This document shows, piece after piece, positions 44,276 through 55,999 of a DNA stretch of 64,000 bases. The notes beneath the pieces are model-generated. The model worked only from the letters and a program-made list of their open reading frames with translations, had not been told where the DNA came from and made no database searches. Positions within the stretch are counted from its first letter, which is position 1. Each line of letters opens with the position of its first letter. A program made the position numbers and the translations under genes. Origin of the DNA: Antitrichia curtipendula (lineage: Eukaryota > Streptophyta > Bryopsida > Hypnales > Leucodontaceae); contig OX579635.1 in assembly GCA_951230915.1 (NCBI GenBank), positions 20,460,001-20,524,000 of the forward strand, given 5' to 3'.

Positions 44276-47200
44276 ACGGAGTGACGGCTGATGGGGTAGA
44301 CCCTAAACTCGCAGCCTTGCCAACGAAACCGTCCAAGGGCCGACTATCCCATCCTGTAATATTCCGGTCCAGGGACGGGACGGTCTCCCGTCCACAGGAC
44401 GGAGAGTCCGTCCAAGGGACGGATTACCGTCCTGAAGACAAGAATTCCGTCCAGAGACGGGCTCTCCGTCTAGGGGACGGCTTACCGTCCAGCGACGGAC
44501 TCTCTGTCCAGAGGACGGCTTACCGTCTAGCGACGGACTCTCCATCCAGAGGACGGCTTGCTGTCCAACGACGGACTCTCCGTCCAGATGACGGCTTACC
44601 GTCCAACGACGGACTCTCCGTCGAGTGGAGGGCTTGCCGTCTAGCGATGCACTCTCTGTCCAGAGGACGGCTTACTATCCAGCAACGGACATTCCATCCA
44701 GCAGACGGCTTACCGTCCAGCGGCGGACTCTCCGTCCAGAGGACGGCTTACTATCCAGCGACGGACTCTCCATCCAGCAGACGGCTTACCGTCCAGCGGC
44801 GGACTCTCCGTCCAGAGGACGGCTTACCGTCCAGCGACGGAGTCTCCGTCCAGAGGACGGCTTATTGTCTAGCGACGGACTCTCCATTCAGAGGACGGCT
44901 TGCCGTCCAGCGACGGACTCTCCGTCGAGCGGAGGGCTTGCCGTCTAGCGACGGACTCTCCGTCCAGAGGACGGCTTACTATCCAGCAACGGACATTCCA
45001 TCCAGCAGACGGCTTACCGTCCAGCGGCGGACTCTCCGTCCAGAGGACGGCTTACTATCCAGCGACGGACTCTCCATCCAGCAGACGGCTTACCGTCCAG
45101 CGGCGGACTCTCCGTCCAGAGGACGGCTTACCGTCCAGCGACGGAGTCTCCGTCCAGAGGACGGCTTATTGTCTAGCGACGGACTCTCCATTCAGAGGAC
45201 GGCTTGCCGTCCAGCGACGGACTCTCCGTCGAGCGGAGGGCTTGCCGTCTAGCGACGGACTCTCCGTCCAGATGACAGCTTACCGTCCAGCGACGGACTC
45301 TCCATCCAGCGGACGGCTTACCGTCCAGCCACGGACTCTCCGTCCAGATGACAGCTTACCGTCCAGCGACGGACTCTCCATCCAGCGGACGGCTTACCGT
45401 CCAGCCACGGACTCTCCGTCCAAAGGACGGCTTATCGTCCAACGACGGACTCTCCATCGAGCGGACGGCTTGCTGTCTAGCGACGGACTCTCAGTCCAGA
45501 GGACGGCTTACCGTCCAGCGACGGACTCTCTGTTGAGCGGGCGGCTTACCGTCCAGCGACGGACTCTCCGTCGAGCGAAGGGCTTGCCGTCTAGCGACGG
45601 ACTCTCCGTCCAGAGGACGGCTTACCGTCCAGCGGACGGCTTACAGTCCAGCGACGGACTCTCCGTCGAGCGGACGGCTTGCTGTCCAGCGACGAACTCT
45701 CAGTCTAGAGGACGGCTTACCGTCCAGCGACGGACTCTCCGTCCTGAGGACGGCTTATTGTCCAGCGACGGACTCTCCGTCGAGCGAAGGGCTTGCCGTC
45801 TAGCGACGGACTCTCTGTCTAGAGGACGGCTTACTATCCAGCAACGGACTCTCCATCCAGCAGACGGCTTACCGTCCAGCGGTGGACTCTCCGTCCAGAG
45901 GACGGCTTACTATCCAGCGGACGGCTTACCATCCAGCGACGGACCCTCCATCCAGCGGACGGCTTACCGTCCAGCCACGGACTCTCCGTCCAAAGGACGG
46001 CTTATCGTCCAACGACGGACTCTCCATCGAGCGGACGGCTTGCTGTCTAGCGACGGACTCTCAGTCCAGAGGATGGCTTACCGTCCAACGACGGACTCTC
46101 CGTCCAGCGGACGGCTTACCGTCCAGCGACGGACTCTCCGTCGAGCGCAGGGCTTGCCGTCTAGCGACGGACTCTCTGTCCAGAGGACGGCTTACTATCC
46201 AGCAACGGACTCTCCATCCAGCAGACGGCTTACCGTCTAGCAACGGACTCTCCATCCAGCAGACGGCTAGCCGTCCAACGACGGACTCTCCGTCCAGCGG
46301 ACGGCTTACCGTCCAGCGACGGACTGTCCGTCGAGCGGAGGGCTTGCAGTCTAGCGACGGAGAGTCCGTCGAGCGGACGGCTTACCGTCCAACGACGGAC
46401 TCTCCGTCCAGCGGACGGCTTACCGTCCAGCGACGGACTGTCCGTCGAGCGGAGGGCTTGCAGTCTAGCGACAGAGAGTCCGTCGAGCGGACGGCTTACC
46501 GTCCAACGACGGACTCTCCGTCCAGCGGACGGCTTACCGTCCAGCGACGGACTGTCCGTCGAGCGGAGGGCTTGCAGTCTAGCGACGGAGAGTCCGTCGA
46601 GCGGACGGCTTACCGTCCAGCGACGGACTCTCCGTCCAAAGGACAGCTTATCGTCCAGCGGACGGCTTACAGTCCAGCGACGGACTCTCCGTCGATCGGA
46701 CGGCTTGCTGTCCAGCGACGAACTCTCAGTCTAGAGGACGGCTTACCTTCCAGCGACGGACTCTCCGTCCAGAGGACGGCTTATTGTCCAGCGACGGACT
46801 CTCCGTCGAGCGAAGGGCTTGCCGTCTAGCGACGGACTCTCTGTCTAGAGGACGGCTTACTATCCAGCAACAGACTCTCCATCCAGCAGACGGCTTACCG
46901 TCCAGCGGTGGACTCTCCGTCCAGAGGACGGCTTACTATCCAGCGGACGGCTTACCGTCCAGCGACGGACCCTCCATCCAGCGGACGGCTTACCGTCCAG
47001 CCACGGACTCTCCGTCCAAAGGACGGCTTATCGTCCAACGACGGACTCTCCATCGAGCGGACGGCTTGCTGTCTAGCGACGGACTCTCAGTCCAGAGGAT
47101 GGCTTACCGTCCAACGACGGACTCTCCGTCCAGCGGACGGCTTACCGTCCAGCGACGGACTCTCCGTCGACCGGAGGGCTTGCCGTCTAGCGACGGACTC

Positions 47201-49320
47201 TCCGTCCAGATGACAGCTTACCGTCCAGCGACGGACCCTCCATCCAGCGGACGGCTTACCGTCCAGCCACGGACTCTCCGTCCAAAGGACGGCTTATCGT
47301 CCAACGACGGACTCTCCATCGAGCGGACGGCTTGCTGTCTAGCGACGGACTCTCCGTCCAGAGGATGGCTTACCGTCGAACGACGGACTCTCCGTCCAGC
47401 GGACGGCTTGCCGTCTAGCGACGGACTCTCCGTCCAGATGACAACTTACCGTCCAGCGACGGACTCTCCATCCAGCAGACGGCTTACCGTCTAGCAACGG
47501 ACTCTCCATCCAGCAGACGGCTAGCCGTCCAACGACGGACTCTCCGTCCAGCGGACGGCTTACCGTCCAGCGACGGACTCTCCGTCGAGCGGAGGGCTTG
47601 CAGTCTAGCGACGGAGAGTCCGTCCAGCGGACGGCTTACCATCCAGCGACTGACTCTCCATCCAAAGGACGGCTTATCGTCCAACGACGGACCCTCCTTC
47701 GAGCGGACGGCTTGCTGTCCAGCGACGGACTCTCAGTCCAGAGGACGGCTTACCGTCCAGCGACGGACTCTCCGTCCAGAGGACGGCTTGTTGTCCAGCG
47801 ACGGACTCTCCGTCGAGCGCAGGGCTTGCCGTCTAGCGACGGACTCTCTGTCCAGAGGACGGCTTACTATCCAGCAACGGACTCTCCATCCAGCAGACGG
47901 CTTACCGTCTAGCAACGGACTCTCCATCCAGCAGACGGCTAGCCGTCCAACGACGGACTCTCCGTCCAGCGGACGGCTTACCGTCCAGCGACGGACTGTC
48001 CGTCGAGCGGAGGGCTTGCAGTCTAGCGACGGAGAGTCCGTCGAGCGGACGGCTTACCGTCCAACGACGGACTCTCCGTCCAGCGGACGGCTTACCGTCC
48101 AGCGACGGACTGTCCGTCGAGCGGAGGGCTTGCAGTCTAGCGACGGAGAGTCCGTCGAGCGGACGGCTTACCGTCCAGCGATGGACTCTCCGTCCAAAGG
48201 ACGGCTTATCGTCCAGCGGACGGCTTACAGTCCAGCGACGGACTCTCCGTCGAGCGGACGGCTTGCTGTCCAGCGACGAACTCTCAGTCTAGAGGACGGC
48301 TTACCTTCCAGCGACGGACTCTCCGTCCAGAGGACGGCTTATTGTCCAGCGACGGACTCTCCGTCGAGCGAAGGGCTTGCCGTCTAGCGACGGACTCTCT
48401 GTCTAGAGGACGGCTTACTATCCAGCAACAGACTCTCCATCCAGCAGACGGCTTACCGTCCAGCGGTGGACTCTCCGTCCAGAGGACGGCTTACTATCCA
48501 GCGGACGGCTTACCGTCCAGCGACGGACCCTCCATCCAGCGGACGGCTTACCGTCCAGCCACGGACTCTCCGTCCAAAGGACGGCTTATCGTCCAGCGAC
48601 GGACTCTCCGTCGAGCGGAGGGCTTGCAGTCTAGCGACGGACTCTCCGTCGAGCGGACGGCTTACCGTCCAGCGACGGACTCTCCGTCCAAAGGACGGCT
48701 TATCGTCCAACGACGGACCCTCCATCGAGCGGACGGCTTGCTGTCCAGCGACGGACTCTCCGTCGAGCGGAGGGCTTGCAGTCTAGCGACGGACTCTCGG
48801 TCGAGCGGACGGCTTACCGTCCAGCGACGGACTCTCCGTCCAAAGGACGGCTTATCGTCCAACGACGGACCCTCCATCGAGCGGACGGCTTACCGTCCAG
48901 TGGCGGACTCTCCGTCCAGCGACGGACTCTCTGTCGAGCAAACGGCTTGCCGTCCAGCAACGGACTCTCCGTCCTGGGGACGGCTTACCGTCCAGTGACG
49001 GAGTCTCCGTCCAGTGGACGGCTTACCGTCCAGCGAACGGTTTACCGTCCAGGGACGGACTCTCAGTCGGGCGGAGGGCTGACCGTCCAGCGACGGACTC
49101 TCCGTCCAGATGACGGCTTACCGTCCAACGATCCACTCTTCGTCCAGCGGACGGCCTCTTCGTCCACAGACGGGCTCTCCGTCCAAGAGACGGATGTCCA
49201 TTTGGCGACGGAGTCACCGTCCAGGAGACGGCCTGACGTCGTCGCAGAATGGACAGACTTCATCCGCGCTCCGGATGGTCCCGTCAGTACCGACGACGGG
49301 CTGTGACGCGTCAAAACGCG
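44276..49320. repeat. GC-rich array 4: 5-kb minisatellite of GGACGG/CCGTCC hairpin units
   Basis: There are about 130 copies of a ~38-bp unit made of two half-units, GGACGG-ACTCT-CCGTCC and GGACGG-CTTA-CCGTCC, joined by AGAG/AGCG spacers. Each half is a six-base-pair stem with a 4-5-base loop. Variant half-units (GAGCGGAGGGCTTG, AGCGGACGGCTTAC) recur in larger blocks of several hundred bases, indicating unequal exchange. ORFs up to 446 codons across it arise only because the unit lacks stops. It lies between the right transposon end and the transposase promoter. Confidence 0.95.
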
Positions 49321-49386
49321 TTAGGACGGACGCGTCCTGACATCCGGACGTGAAAAGCCCACGTCACGTTCGGATAGAGAACCCTG

Positions 49387-49394
49387 AACAAGAG
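49387..49394. repeat. 8-bp target-site duplication, right (AACAAGAG)
   Basis: This is identical to 28696-28703 and immediately follows AACCCTG at 49380-49386. Confidence 0.85.
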
Positions 49395-50076
49395 ATCCCT
49401 CGACACCTTAATGGTAGTAGTTCAAAGTGATGTTGAATCATGACATAAGCTAGTGCATGTAGCCTTCACTGCGGACGGTGGTCACTAGTCAGTTGCACAA
49501 CCAAACAAAACATAATGCAAATTCAAATCGACAACACTGTACCCAAGAAAATATTCTCAACAAAACATAAAAATATCAAAACAGGACTTCAAAATAGGGA
49601 GCAAACACAGCTACACGTTCCTAATGTGACATACCAATATTAAAGAACTTGCTGGATGCAATGACTGACTAGCATGAACATTTTATCACCTCTTCATTCC
49701 ATACATTTAGACAAATCCAAAGCAAAAGCTTCGTCTCCTAAACAACAGACTTGAACTACGTCAACTTTGCATAACCAAAGACATTCAATATGTAGTCTGC
49801 AAATTAAGAGACCCACAAACTTGAAAGACATTGGGAGATCTCCCGATGTCAATGATGAAACGGACTGGGTTCTCCAAGAACATATATTCTTAAAACACAA
49901 CTCAACTTCAAGACGGGAGAGCAAGCACAACTTAAAGGTCTCAACACGACAGAAGTTGATGTCACAAAAGCAATACATGGTGCAATGAGTGACTAGCAAG
50001 AACTTCCTATTCACTTTCTCATTTCGTCAATTGATTCAAATCCTAAACAAGTCCTTATAGAAACAATAAACAAAAT
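49395..50076. other. Right half of the pre-insertion locus
   Basis: It contains the palindrome GGGAGATCTCCCGATG (49833-49848), with a second, CATCGGGAGATCCCCCGATG, at 50154-50173 inside the H frame. No gene is recognised; it may be the 3' flank of H. Confidence 0.5.
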
Positions 50077-50814
50077 CTAATCTACAAATGACCTTGCCGA
50101 ACCATGTACATTGAAACCTAGGCGACGATCCCTGACGCCAAGAACATGAGAAACATCGGGAGATCCCCCGATGATAGTAAAACCCTGAAGCCAGGTACTC
50201 GATCCGGGGGCAACTTTGTTGGCCCTAGTCAAATTGAATAACGCAACATTACGGCATCTTTTAGAAATCGTCCGTGACTTTGGATCCACAATCTTAGACC
50301 AATTGGAAAATACTACACAAGTTGCATCCACCCAAGTGGGGGGACTATTTTCAACAATCCATTTCCCGTCCCAGCAGTTATGGTACTTTACTTCAAGATT
50401 AGTTTCAGAGTTATCCGATTGCTAGTATTGAAGTAGGAACTTCCCGTTATTCACATCCTCCTCCACTCTGCAGACAGTGGACAACGCTCTTCCTAGCCAA
50501 ACAACACATATCACGGGGTTCTCAGGTCTCTAAAGAACCCATGAGCCAGGTCGTATATCCAACCACGGATTGAAGCTTTCCCGTAGCGCTTCATTTGTAG
50601 GGCCGCAATAAGGTTCCAGCTCTTCTTCCTCAGGGATGACATCCACGGGATTAACCGTTGTCCCTGGGCGAGACATATTGTCAAACGCCAGTCTCCAATC
50701 GTGTTTAGGCTAGAAGCCTTCCACCAATTCCATTGGACAGTAAAGTAAAGGCTCCTTAAGCTCACGCAACACGCGATTTCGTAATTCAACATACGGACCA
50801 AATGTAGTTGCAAA
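50077..50814 (-). pseudogene. Gene H: decayed unrecognised ORF cut by a transposon
   Basis: Read from 50814 leftwards there is one continuous frame of ~245 codons to a TGA/TAA stop near 50077, broken only by three TAG codons (near 50710, 50525 and 50425). It includes ELRNRVLRELKEPLLYCPME, NPVDVIPEEEELEPYCGP, CVVWLGRALSTVCRVEED and HNCWDGKWIVENSPPTWVDA. The Trp/Cys-rich tail vaguely recalls C-terminal regions of large plant transposon proteins, but the family is not recognised. The frame runs straight into the CAGGGTTG end at 50815, so that insertion removed its 5' part from view. Confidence 0.6.
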
Positions 50815-51000
50815 CAGGGTTGTTCTGCGCGACCTGGCGACATCGCGACAAACAGACGTCACGCGACATCCAGGAGACCCTCCGCGACGTCACATAAAGT
50901 CAAATTTACCTTTGACTTTTCAAAAAATTACCCCCTTTTTACCTAAGCTACATGGATGCCATGTGGGGTCCGCGTAGCACATTTTAGGGGCGCATGCGGG

Positions 51001-51357
51001 TGTGACGTGGACGGGCGACTTCGGGTACACAGCGACCGTGGGTAGGGGCGACTTCGTGTTAGGGCGACCTCAGGTAGGGCAACCTCAAGTAGGGCGACTT
51101 CGTGTAAGGGCGACCGCGGGTAGGAGAACACGCATGGAGGCGACCTCGGGTAGGAGAACACAAGTATGGGAGAATGCGGGTAAGGGAGACCGCGGCTGAG
51201 GCGAACGCTCGGACCCGCGGTCGCCTCCTCTTGGACCCGAAGTCGCCCTATTCGACCTGAAGTCGCCCCTCCTAGACCCGCGGTCGCCCATATTGGACCC
51301 GAAGTCGCCCCCTCCTGGACCCGCGGTCTCCCAAGCTGGACCCGAAGTCGCCTAGAA
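51001..51357. repeat. GC-rich array 5: GCGACC units, inverted halves, around gene D promoter
   Basis: The first half has GGGCGAC(T/C)(T/C)CGGGTA-type units. From about 51205 the units turn to GGACCCG(A/C)(A/G)GTCGCC, the reverse complement. The array therefore forms one large palindrome of small palindromes. It ends 35 bases before the D TATA-like box. Confidence 0.9.
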
Positions 51358-51392
51358 CACATGCTCAAAGAAGCGTACCCGTGCTCGCCCAC

Positions 51393-51402
51393 CTATATAT
51401 CC
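51393..51402 (+). promoter_or_regulatory. TATA-like box of gene D
   Basis: CTATATATCC lies about 165 bases before the ATG at 51562, directly after array 5. Confidence 0.55.
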
Positions 51403-51561
51403 ATGCGCCCGTACGGTCTTCTTCACCTTCATTCTCCACTTTGGCTCTCTGTCTTGTATCATTTATTGGCTGCATGCGTGATCCCTGTGTTGAATGTTTC
51501 CTTCTTACTTTTCATTCATCCCAGCTTGTGTTATCGCAAGTTCTCGACGTATAGAGATTCC

Positions 51562-54028
51562 ATGGCTACCGGAGGCAACAGTGAGGGGTCACTTCCTCTT
51601 CCTCAGACAACGTGCACTCCTGGTTGCCTGAGCAAGGCTGCCAAAGACAGGACTCGGAAGCGCAAGGGCACCATTCATAAGAAGCGGTTACATGTATTGA
51701 ATAGTGAAAATCACATTGCTTTTAAAGGGTGGAACGAGGAGCCACAGCCATGGACAATGCAGACCTGCGAAGACTACATCAAATGGTGTCACATCAGCAA
51801 GATGTTTCCGGCGTGGCGCCATTATCACAACCGTCACACTAACAAGGCAAATCTGAAGCATTGTGAAAATGCAGACTTCACTCAAAGGTGTATAGAATTG
51901 TGGCAGGCTATTTATAAAACTCCCAACGTAGACAGGAATGAAGTACCTCTCTTCATCGCTAGAGGAGCATATGCTGAGGTGGCCCTACAAAAGGAGGTCG
52001 ATTGGAGCACAGTCAAGGAAACTACATACGTGGCACGTCCAACAAGCGGATCAATACCAAGAGGTGTTATGGCTTTTCCAGACGGAGGACTTGGGCCTAC
52101 TCGAAGTGCTCCTAGAAACAGAATAGCTACTGAAGTTCACAGTGATGATTCCAACGAAGATCCTGATTCTGACGGTACGCGGAAGCCAAAGATAGGACAA
52201 GACAAAGAAGACACTGTGGGCCCCGCCGAAGTTCAGATTGAAAATGATAAGGATCGTTCAGCGTCACAAGGTCAAAGAGTGAAAAACCTCCCAAAGGTGC
52301 GACGTTCAACCACGCGAATTGGGCCAGGATCAACTTCAGCAGCAGGTCCGCATCCACCGTTGCCAGCACAAGATGCCAACAACGTCTTCGAATTTGGTCC
52401 AAGCGATGACATGCCCATGGGAGCAGTTGTTCGTGCTTCCATCCCTCAATCTAGAGTGACTCGAACTGACAACGCTATGACTCTAGCTAAGGCTCTCGAC
52501 CTCCTAAAGACCAAGGACATTAATATTGCTTTGCTGCAAAGCAATGTCAGGAAGTTGCAATCTCAGTGTGCACACAAAAATTGTCTCCTCTCTCAACAAT
52601 CTATAGAACTGCAACGCCTCAGAGACAAAGTACAAGACACTTTTACTTTGTCAGACATGGATGACGCCTTTCTTGAGCCGGATTCACATCATTTGGACAA
52701 GGTTGTAGGCGACCTCACCGATGATTTGCTTCACCATTCTCCTGTTGCCAAGCGTGCCAAGCATTCTTCAATGACTCCAAATGCGCTTCTTACGGCAATT
52801 CTGGAAGATACTACCACAAATGATCTCCAGGAGACCCAAGATTCACTCTCGTTTCCTGTGATTCCTCATTCCGTACAGTCGCAGTTGAGATTGGACCTCG
52901 AAAAGAAAATAGAATGCTTCGAGATCGGTTGTCACAGTTGGGGGCCACATACTATCATTGGAAGGGCGCGTGTATCCTCTCAGTGGACAGAGCACAACAA
53001 GTTGCAAAGGAATTGGAGAAAATTTCAAGAAACTTCGTTGCACAAGAGTCTAAACGAGAGTGCGGTCTCACGTCATGGGCATTGATGGAGGACATGTTCC
53101 CCACTAACATGGACTTGGCGGAAAAGACCGACACTGATTGGACAGAAAATGGTTGGGACCACAAAAAACAAATGTCCAGCCATATCGAAGTGGAGGAAAA
53201 AAAGCTATTGTGGCCACATCCTGCACCCTTTGTTTTGGACCACACCAAATGTCCCATATGTCTAGAGCAATTTGGTCCCGAAGGTGGCTGGGCACTTGGA
53301 TCATGTACACATGTGTACCATCCTCAATGTCTCATCACGCACTGTTTGATTAAACGTCGTTGCGTTTTGTGTTCAGCACCATTCCATGATCGTTTGTACA
53401 CCATGTTCAACTTGACGACTTACATGCCTCCTTCTTGGGAATACAGCAGTGATACCATAGAAGACACCAGAATGTGGGGACGAGACTTGCTCTGGAGCTG
53501 GAGACAAGGAAACCATGATTTGGAAAAGGGAGTTACTAGTTCCCAATTGAATTGGGAAACAGATCTAGAAGAAATTGCCAGAGTTGGAGTCAAGTTGATG
53601 GGAAAAGGGCCACAAGGCGAAGGGCATTCTTCTACCAGTGCGTTGGTGGATATTTCAATAAGACCTCCGGAACCTTCAATTGGGGTCCTCATCCACAACG
53701 ACACCGTTGGAATTTTCAAGGACTGAGGGTGGCCAATCAAGATGCAACGGCCTCCATAGATGAATTGGACAGCATGTTTTACTTAGACTCTGTATACGGG
53801 CCTTATTACCAAACTCAAGCCCTCGACTATCTGTTGGAAGAACACTCTCCAAAGACCACAAAGACCCTCGAAGCTCTAAAGAATTCCAAAGTCCTGGATT
53901 CCATTTTGAAGGCGGACGGACCAGCTTCACAAACTCGTGCCAAGCGTAAGCTTGATGTTGGGGAGTCATCCACCTACGAACGTGGCGAAAGAAGTGGTTC
54001 TCAAAACGACACAGATGTTATCATCTAA
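51562..54028 (+). pseudogene. Gene D: RING-H2 coiled-coil protein, two frameshifts
   Basis: It starts MATGGNSEGS (51562). The shared N-terminal domain has RKRKGTIHKKR, FKGWNEEPQPWT, YIKWCHI and AYAEVALQKEVDWS; a Ser/Asp-rich linker and short coiled coil follow. The frame shifts near 52905 in an A-rich run (GAAAAGAAAATAG) into FGLTSW-like CGLTSW…EDMF and the RING-H2 (CPICLEQFGPEGGW…CTHVYHPQC…CVLC), with the same 14-residue C-C gap as A. A second shift near 53600 leads into the C-terminal block, which aligns with A (GGYF…GPHPQR against GGHW…APHPLR). Both breaks could be indels or homopolymer errors. Zinc ligands are all kept. It lies next to the left end of the second hAT-like element. Confidence 0.82.
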
Positions 54029-54798
54029 ACATTTTTGTTCTTTGTTTACGTGAACATCTTTTTGCATAATAGTATACGTGTTGTAAGGCCCCTAGCATAT
54101 GGTCATACTATATCTACACTAGCAATGGCGAGCAGTGTTTAGTAGTTTTGTTTTTCTTCTTTGATTCCACTTCTGTGGCTTCGTTTTATAATTTATACTT
54201 ATGTACTGCAATTTTATATTGCTTTGGTTTTCAATATATACTACCTTGCCTTTCTTGTTTAAAAATGAGGCCATCCATACAAAATTTGGAAATCATCATC
54301 AATATTTAATTCTAAACCGATGCAACCCAAACTATTTTCTGCTTCACTTATTCAAGTACATTGTTCAAAAATTTGTGATTCATCATTCTAGCCAATTGCC
54401 AGTTCAATGTGCCTAAAATTGAAATTGTACACTTCTCTACCTTGTATTGATGGTGAAGTAATGTCGTCCAACATTTATAGAAAAAAAAACGTACGTCTTG
54501 TAACTTCTGCAATTCAATGAATAAGTAGGAAAACGGGTTCACAATACATATAAAAAAATTGAACCACAAATCTCTTGCTAGAACAATCTCACCAATGAAA
54601 TTATTATATTTCAATTCCATCTTAGAGCTTTTAACACATTAGTTCTTCCTTCAATCTTGAACTTACTTCTTCTTAACAGCTTCTTAACAAGTGAAAATGA
54701 AGTGTTTTTTTTTTTTTAATTTACTAAACTCTGAATTCAATTCTTCAACATAAAAAAATAGTAGATTCAAAATCAGTATTGCCCAAATTCTAAGTTAC
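54029..54798. other. AT-rich 3' flank of gene D
   Basis: No gene is seen. Blocks such as CTAGAACAATCTCACCAATG recur in the TTAA family copy at 54799-55722, so part of this may be a degraded relative. Confidence 0.45.
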
Positions 54799-55722
54799 TC
54801 CCTAAAGTCCCATTGTCCCCTTGGGGGACAAATGGGATTTCGGGCAGGAACGTATAGGCTGAATTTTTGTTCTGATTTTTTTAAACTTTTTTTGAAGAAA
54901 GAAAAATTGATTATCTTCGTGGGAATATAATTTTTATTTCAATTGGTGCCCGGGAGCAAAAATTATACCACAAAAAGCTCCAAACCAAACTCGTCGGGCA
55001 GCACCAAAAAAATCACAGGAAGTCAAAAAAAAATTTAATTTTTTTTTCTTCCTAAAAGATTAAATTTCTATATACGTGTGAAGCTTTGATTCATTCTATT
55101 TGGACAAGTATTGAATTAGTTATGGACAATCCTGTTTTTTGGGCAATCTAAGCATTTTCTTGGAAAAATAACTTTTAGGATTCATTTTTGAATGCAATTT
55201 TTAGAATTTTGAAAAAACAAACATTAGATAAGGTTGTTCTTTCTTGCTAGAACAATCTCACCGTTGGAATTATTGTGTTTCAATACAACCTTGGAGCTAT
55301 TAATGATTTAGTTTTTTATTCAATCTTGGACCTACATCTACTTAACAATTTTTTAAAGAATGAAAATCGAGTGTTTATTTTTTGAAATTTTTTTCATAAG
55401 TTCTCAACACAATTCTTTAATACAAAAATTTTAAACTTGGAGTCCATAGAGTAAATTTTTGTTCCAAATGGCGACCAAAGTCAGCTGAAATTGGAAAAAA
55501 AAGCATTCAAAAACACTACTTTCCAACTACAAAATGCTGATGTCTTCCAATCCGTACGGTCAAATTTGATGAAATTTTTATCACATGATCTTAGACAAAT
55601 GAAGTACAAGATCCTACAGTTTAATTTTTTTTTTAATTTTTTTTGGGTTTCTTGGATGAACGCAGCAGAAATGACAGTTTTCAGTGGTTTAGGGCCAGAA
55701 AATAGCTTTGGGACTTTAGGGG
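54799..55722. mobile_element. TTAA/CCCCTAAA family element, copy 4 (924 bp)
   Basis: The left end is TCCCTAAAGTCCCA and the right end, reverse complemented, CCCCTAAAGTCCCA. TTAC lies on the left (54795-54798) and TTAA on the right (55723-55726). Its length is close to copy 1 (914 bp). It is non-coding. Confidence 0.65.
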
Positions 55723-55769
55723 TTAAGATGATTCAAAGCCAAAAAATATATTCAAGCATGGTATAAAAA

Positions 55770-55995
55770 AAATCGCTTACTTCACTTTAAATGTAAATAT
55801 CTTACAATGAACATAGTAAAATATTTTTCAATTTCTTCTACACATTTATATACTAGTCTAGTAAAAGATCCTACGGTATGATTACTTAGATATGCCGGAA
55901 CAAAAAATTAAAGTTGTCAACACCTTCGCCACCTTGCAATAGAAGTGATACTTTTGAGTGGTCTTTTTGAAAATAAGGCCTTCGGACTTCAGCGG
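55770..55995. mobile_element. TTAA/CCCCTAAA family element, fragment 5
   Basis: The end CGGACTTCAGCGG is followed by TTAA (55996-55999). The internal AAAGATCCTACGGT block is shared with the other copies. Confidence 0.45.
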
Positions 55996-55999
55996 TTAA

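Larger units (their letters stand above)
28704..49386. mobile_element. Giant hAT-like (composite) transposon, 20,683 bp, with cargo genes
   Basis: The left end is CAGGGTTGTCCC. The right end, reverse complemented, is CAGGGTTCTC. A perfect 8-bp duplication AACAAGAG lies on both sides. Eight-base duplications and CAGGG-type short TIRs are hallmarks of the hAT superfamily. Inside lies a hAT transposase gene (C, decayed), a RING-H2/coiled-coil gene (A), a protein-kinase-like gene (B), GC-rich subterminal arrays next to both ends (28844-29335 and 44276-49320) and two internal arrays. The flanks share a motif family, consistent with one split locus. The TIR match between the outer ends is short (7 bp), so the identity rests mainly on the duplication, end type and contained transposase. 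Confidence 0.8.
34156..49386. mobile_element. Right sub-element carrying kinase-like B and transposase C
   Basis: It starts CAGGGTTGGGATG and ends (reverse complement) CAGGGTTCTC, a 7-bp end match. It contains the internal arrays, genes B and C and the 5-kb array. Its own flanking octamers do not match (GTCCGACA against AACAAGAG), which supports transposition as one unit with the left sub-element. Confidence 0.5.

Noticed and set aside
44276..49320. Long Ser/Arg/Asp-rich ORFs (up to 446 codons) with a 38-residue period
   Set aside because: The 38-bp unit simply lacks stop codons in some frames. Translations change frame between blocks and both strands are open, so these are not genes.
44276..49320. 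CRISPR-like array
   Set aside because: Units are contiguous with no unique spacers, and the DNA is eukaryotic with no cas genes.
50180..50187. AAACCCTG as a further hAT right end
   Set aside because: The next octamer (AAGCCAGG) does not match any octamer before a CAGGG end in the window, and it lies inside the H frame.
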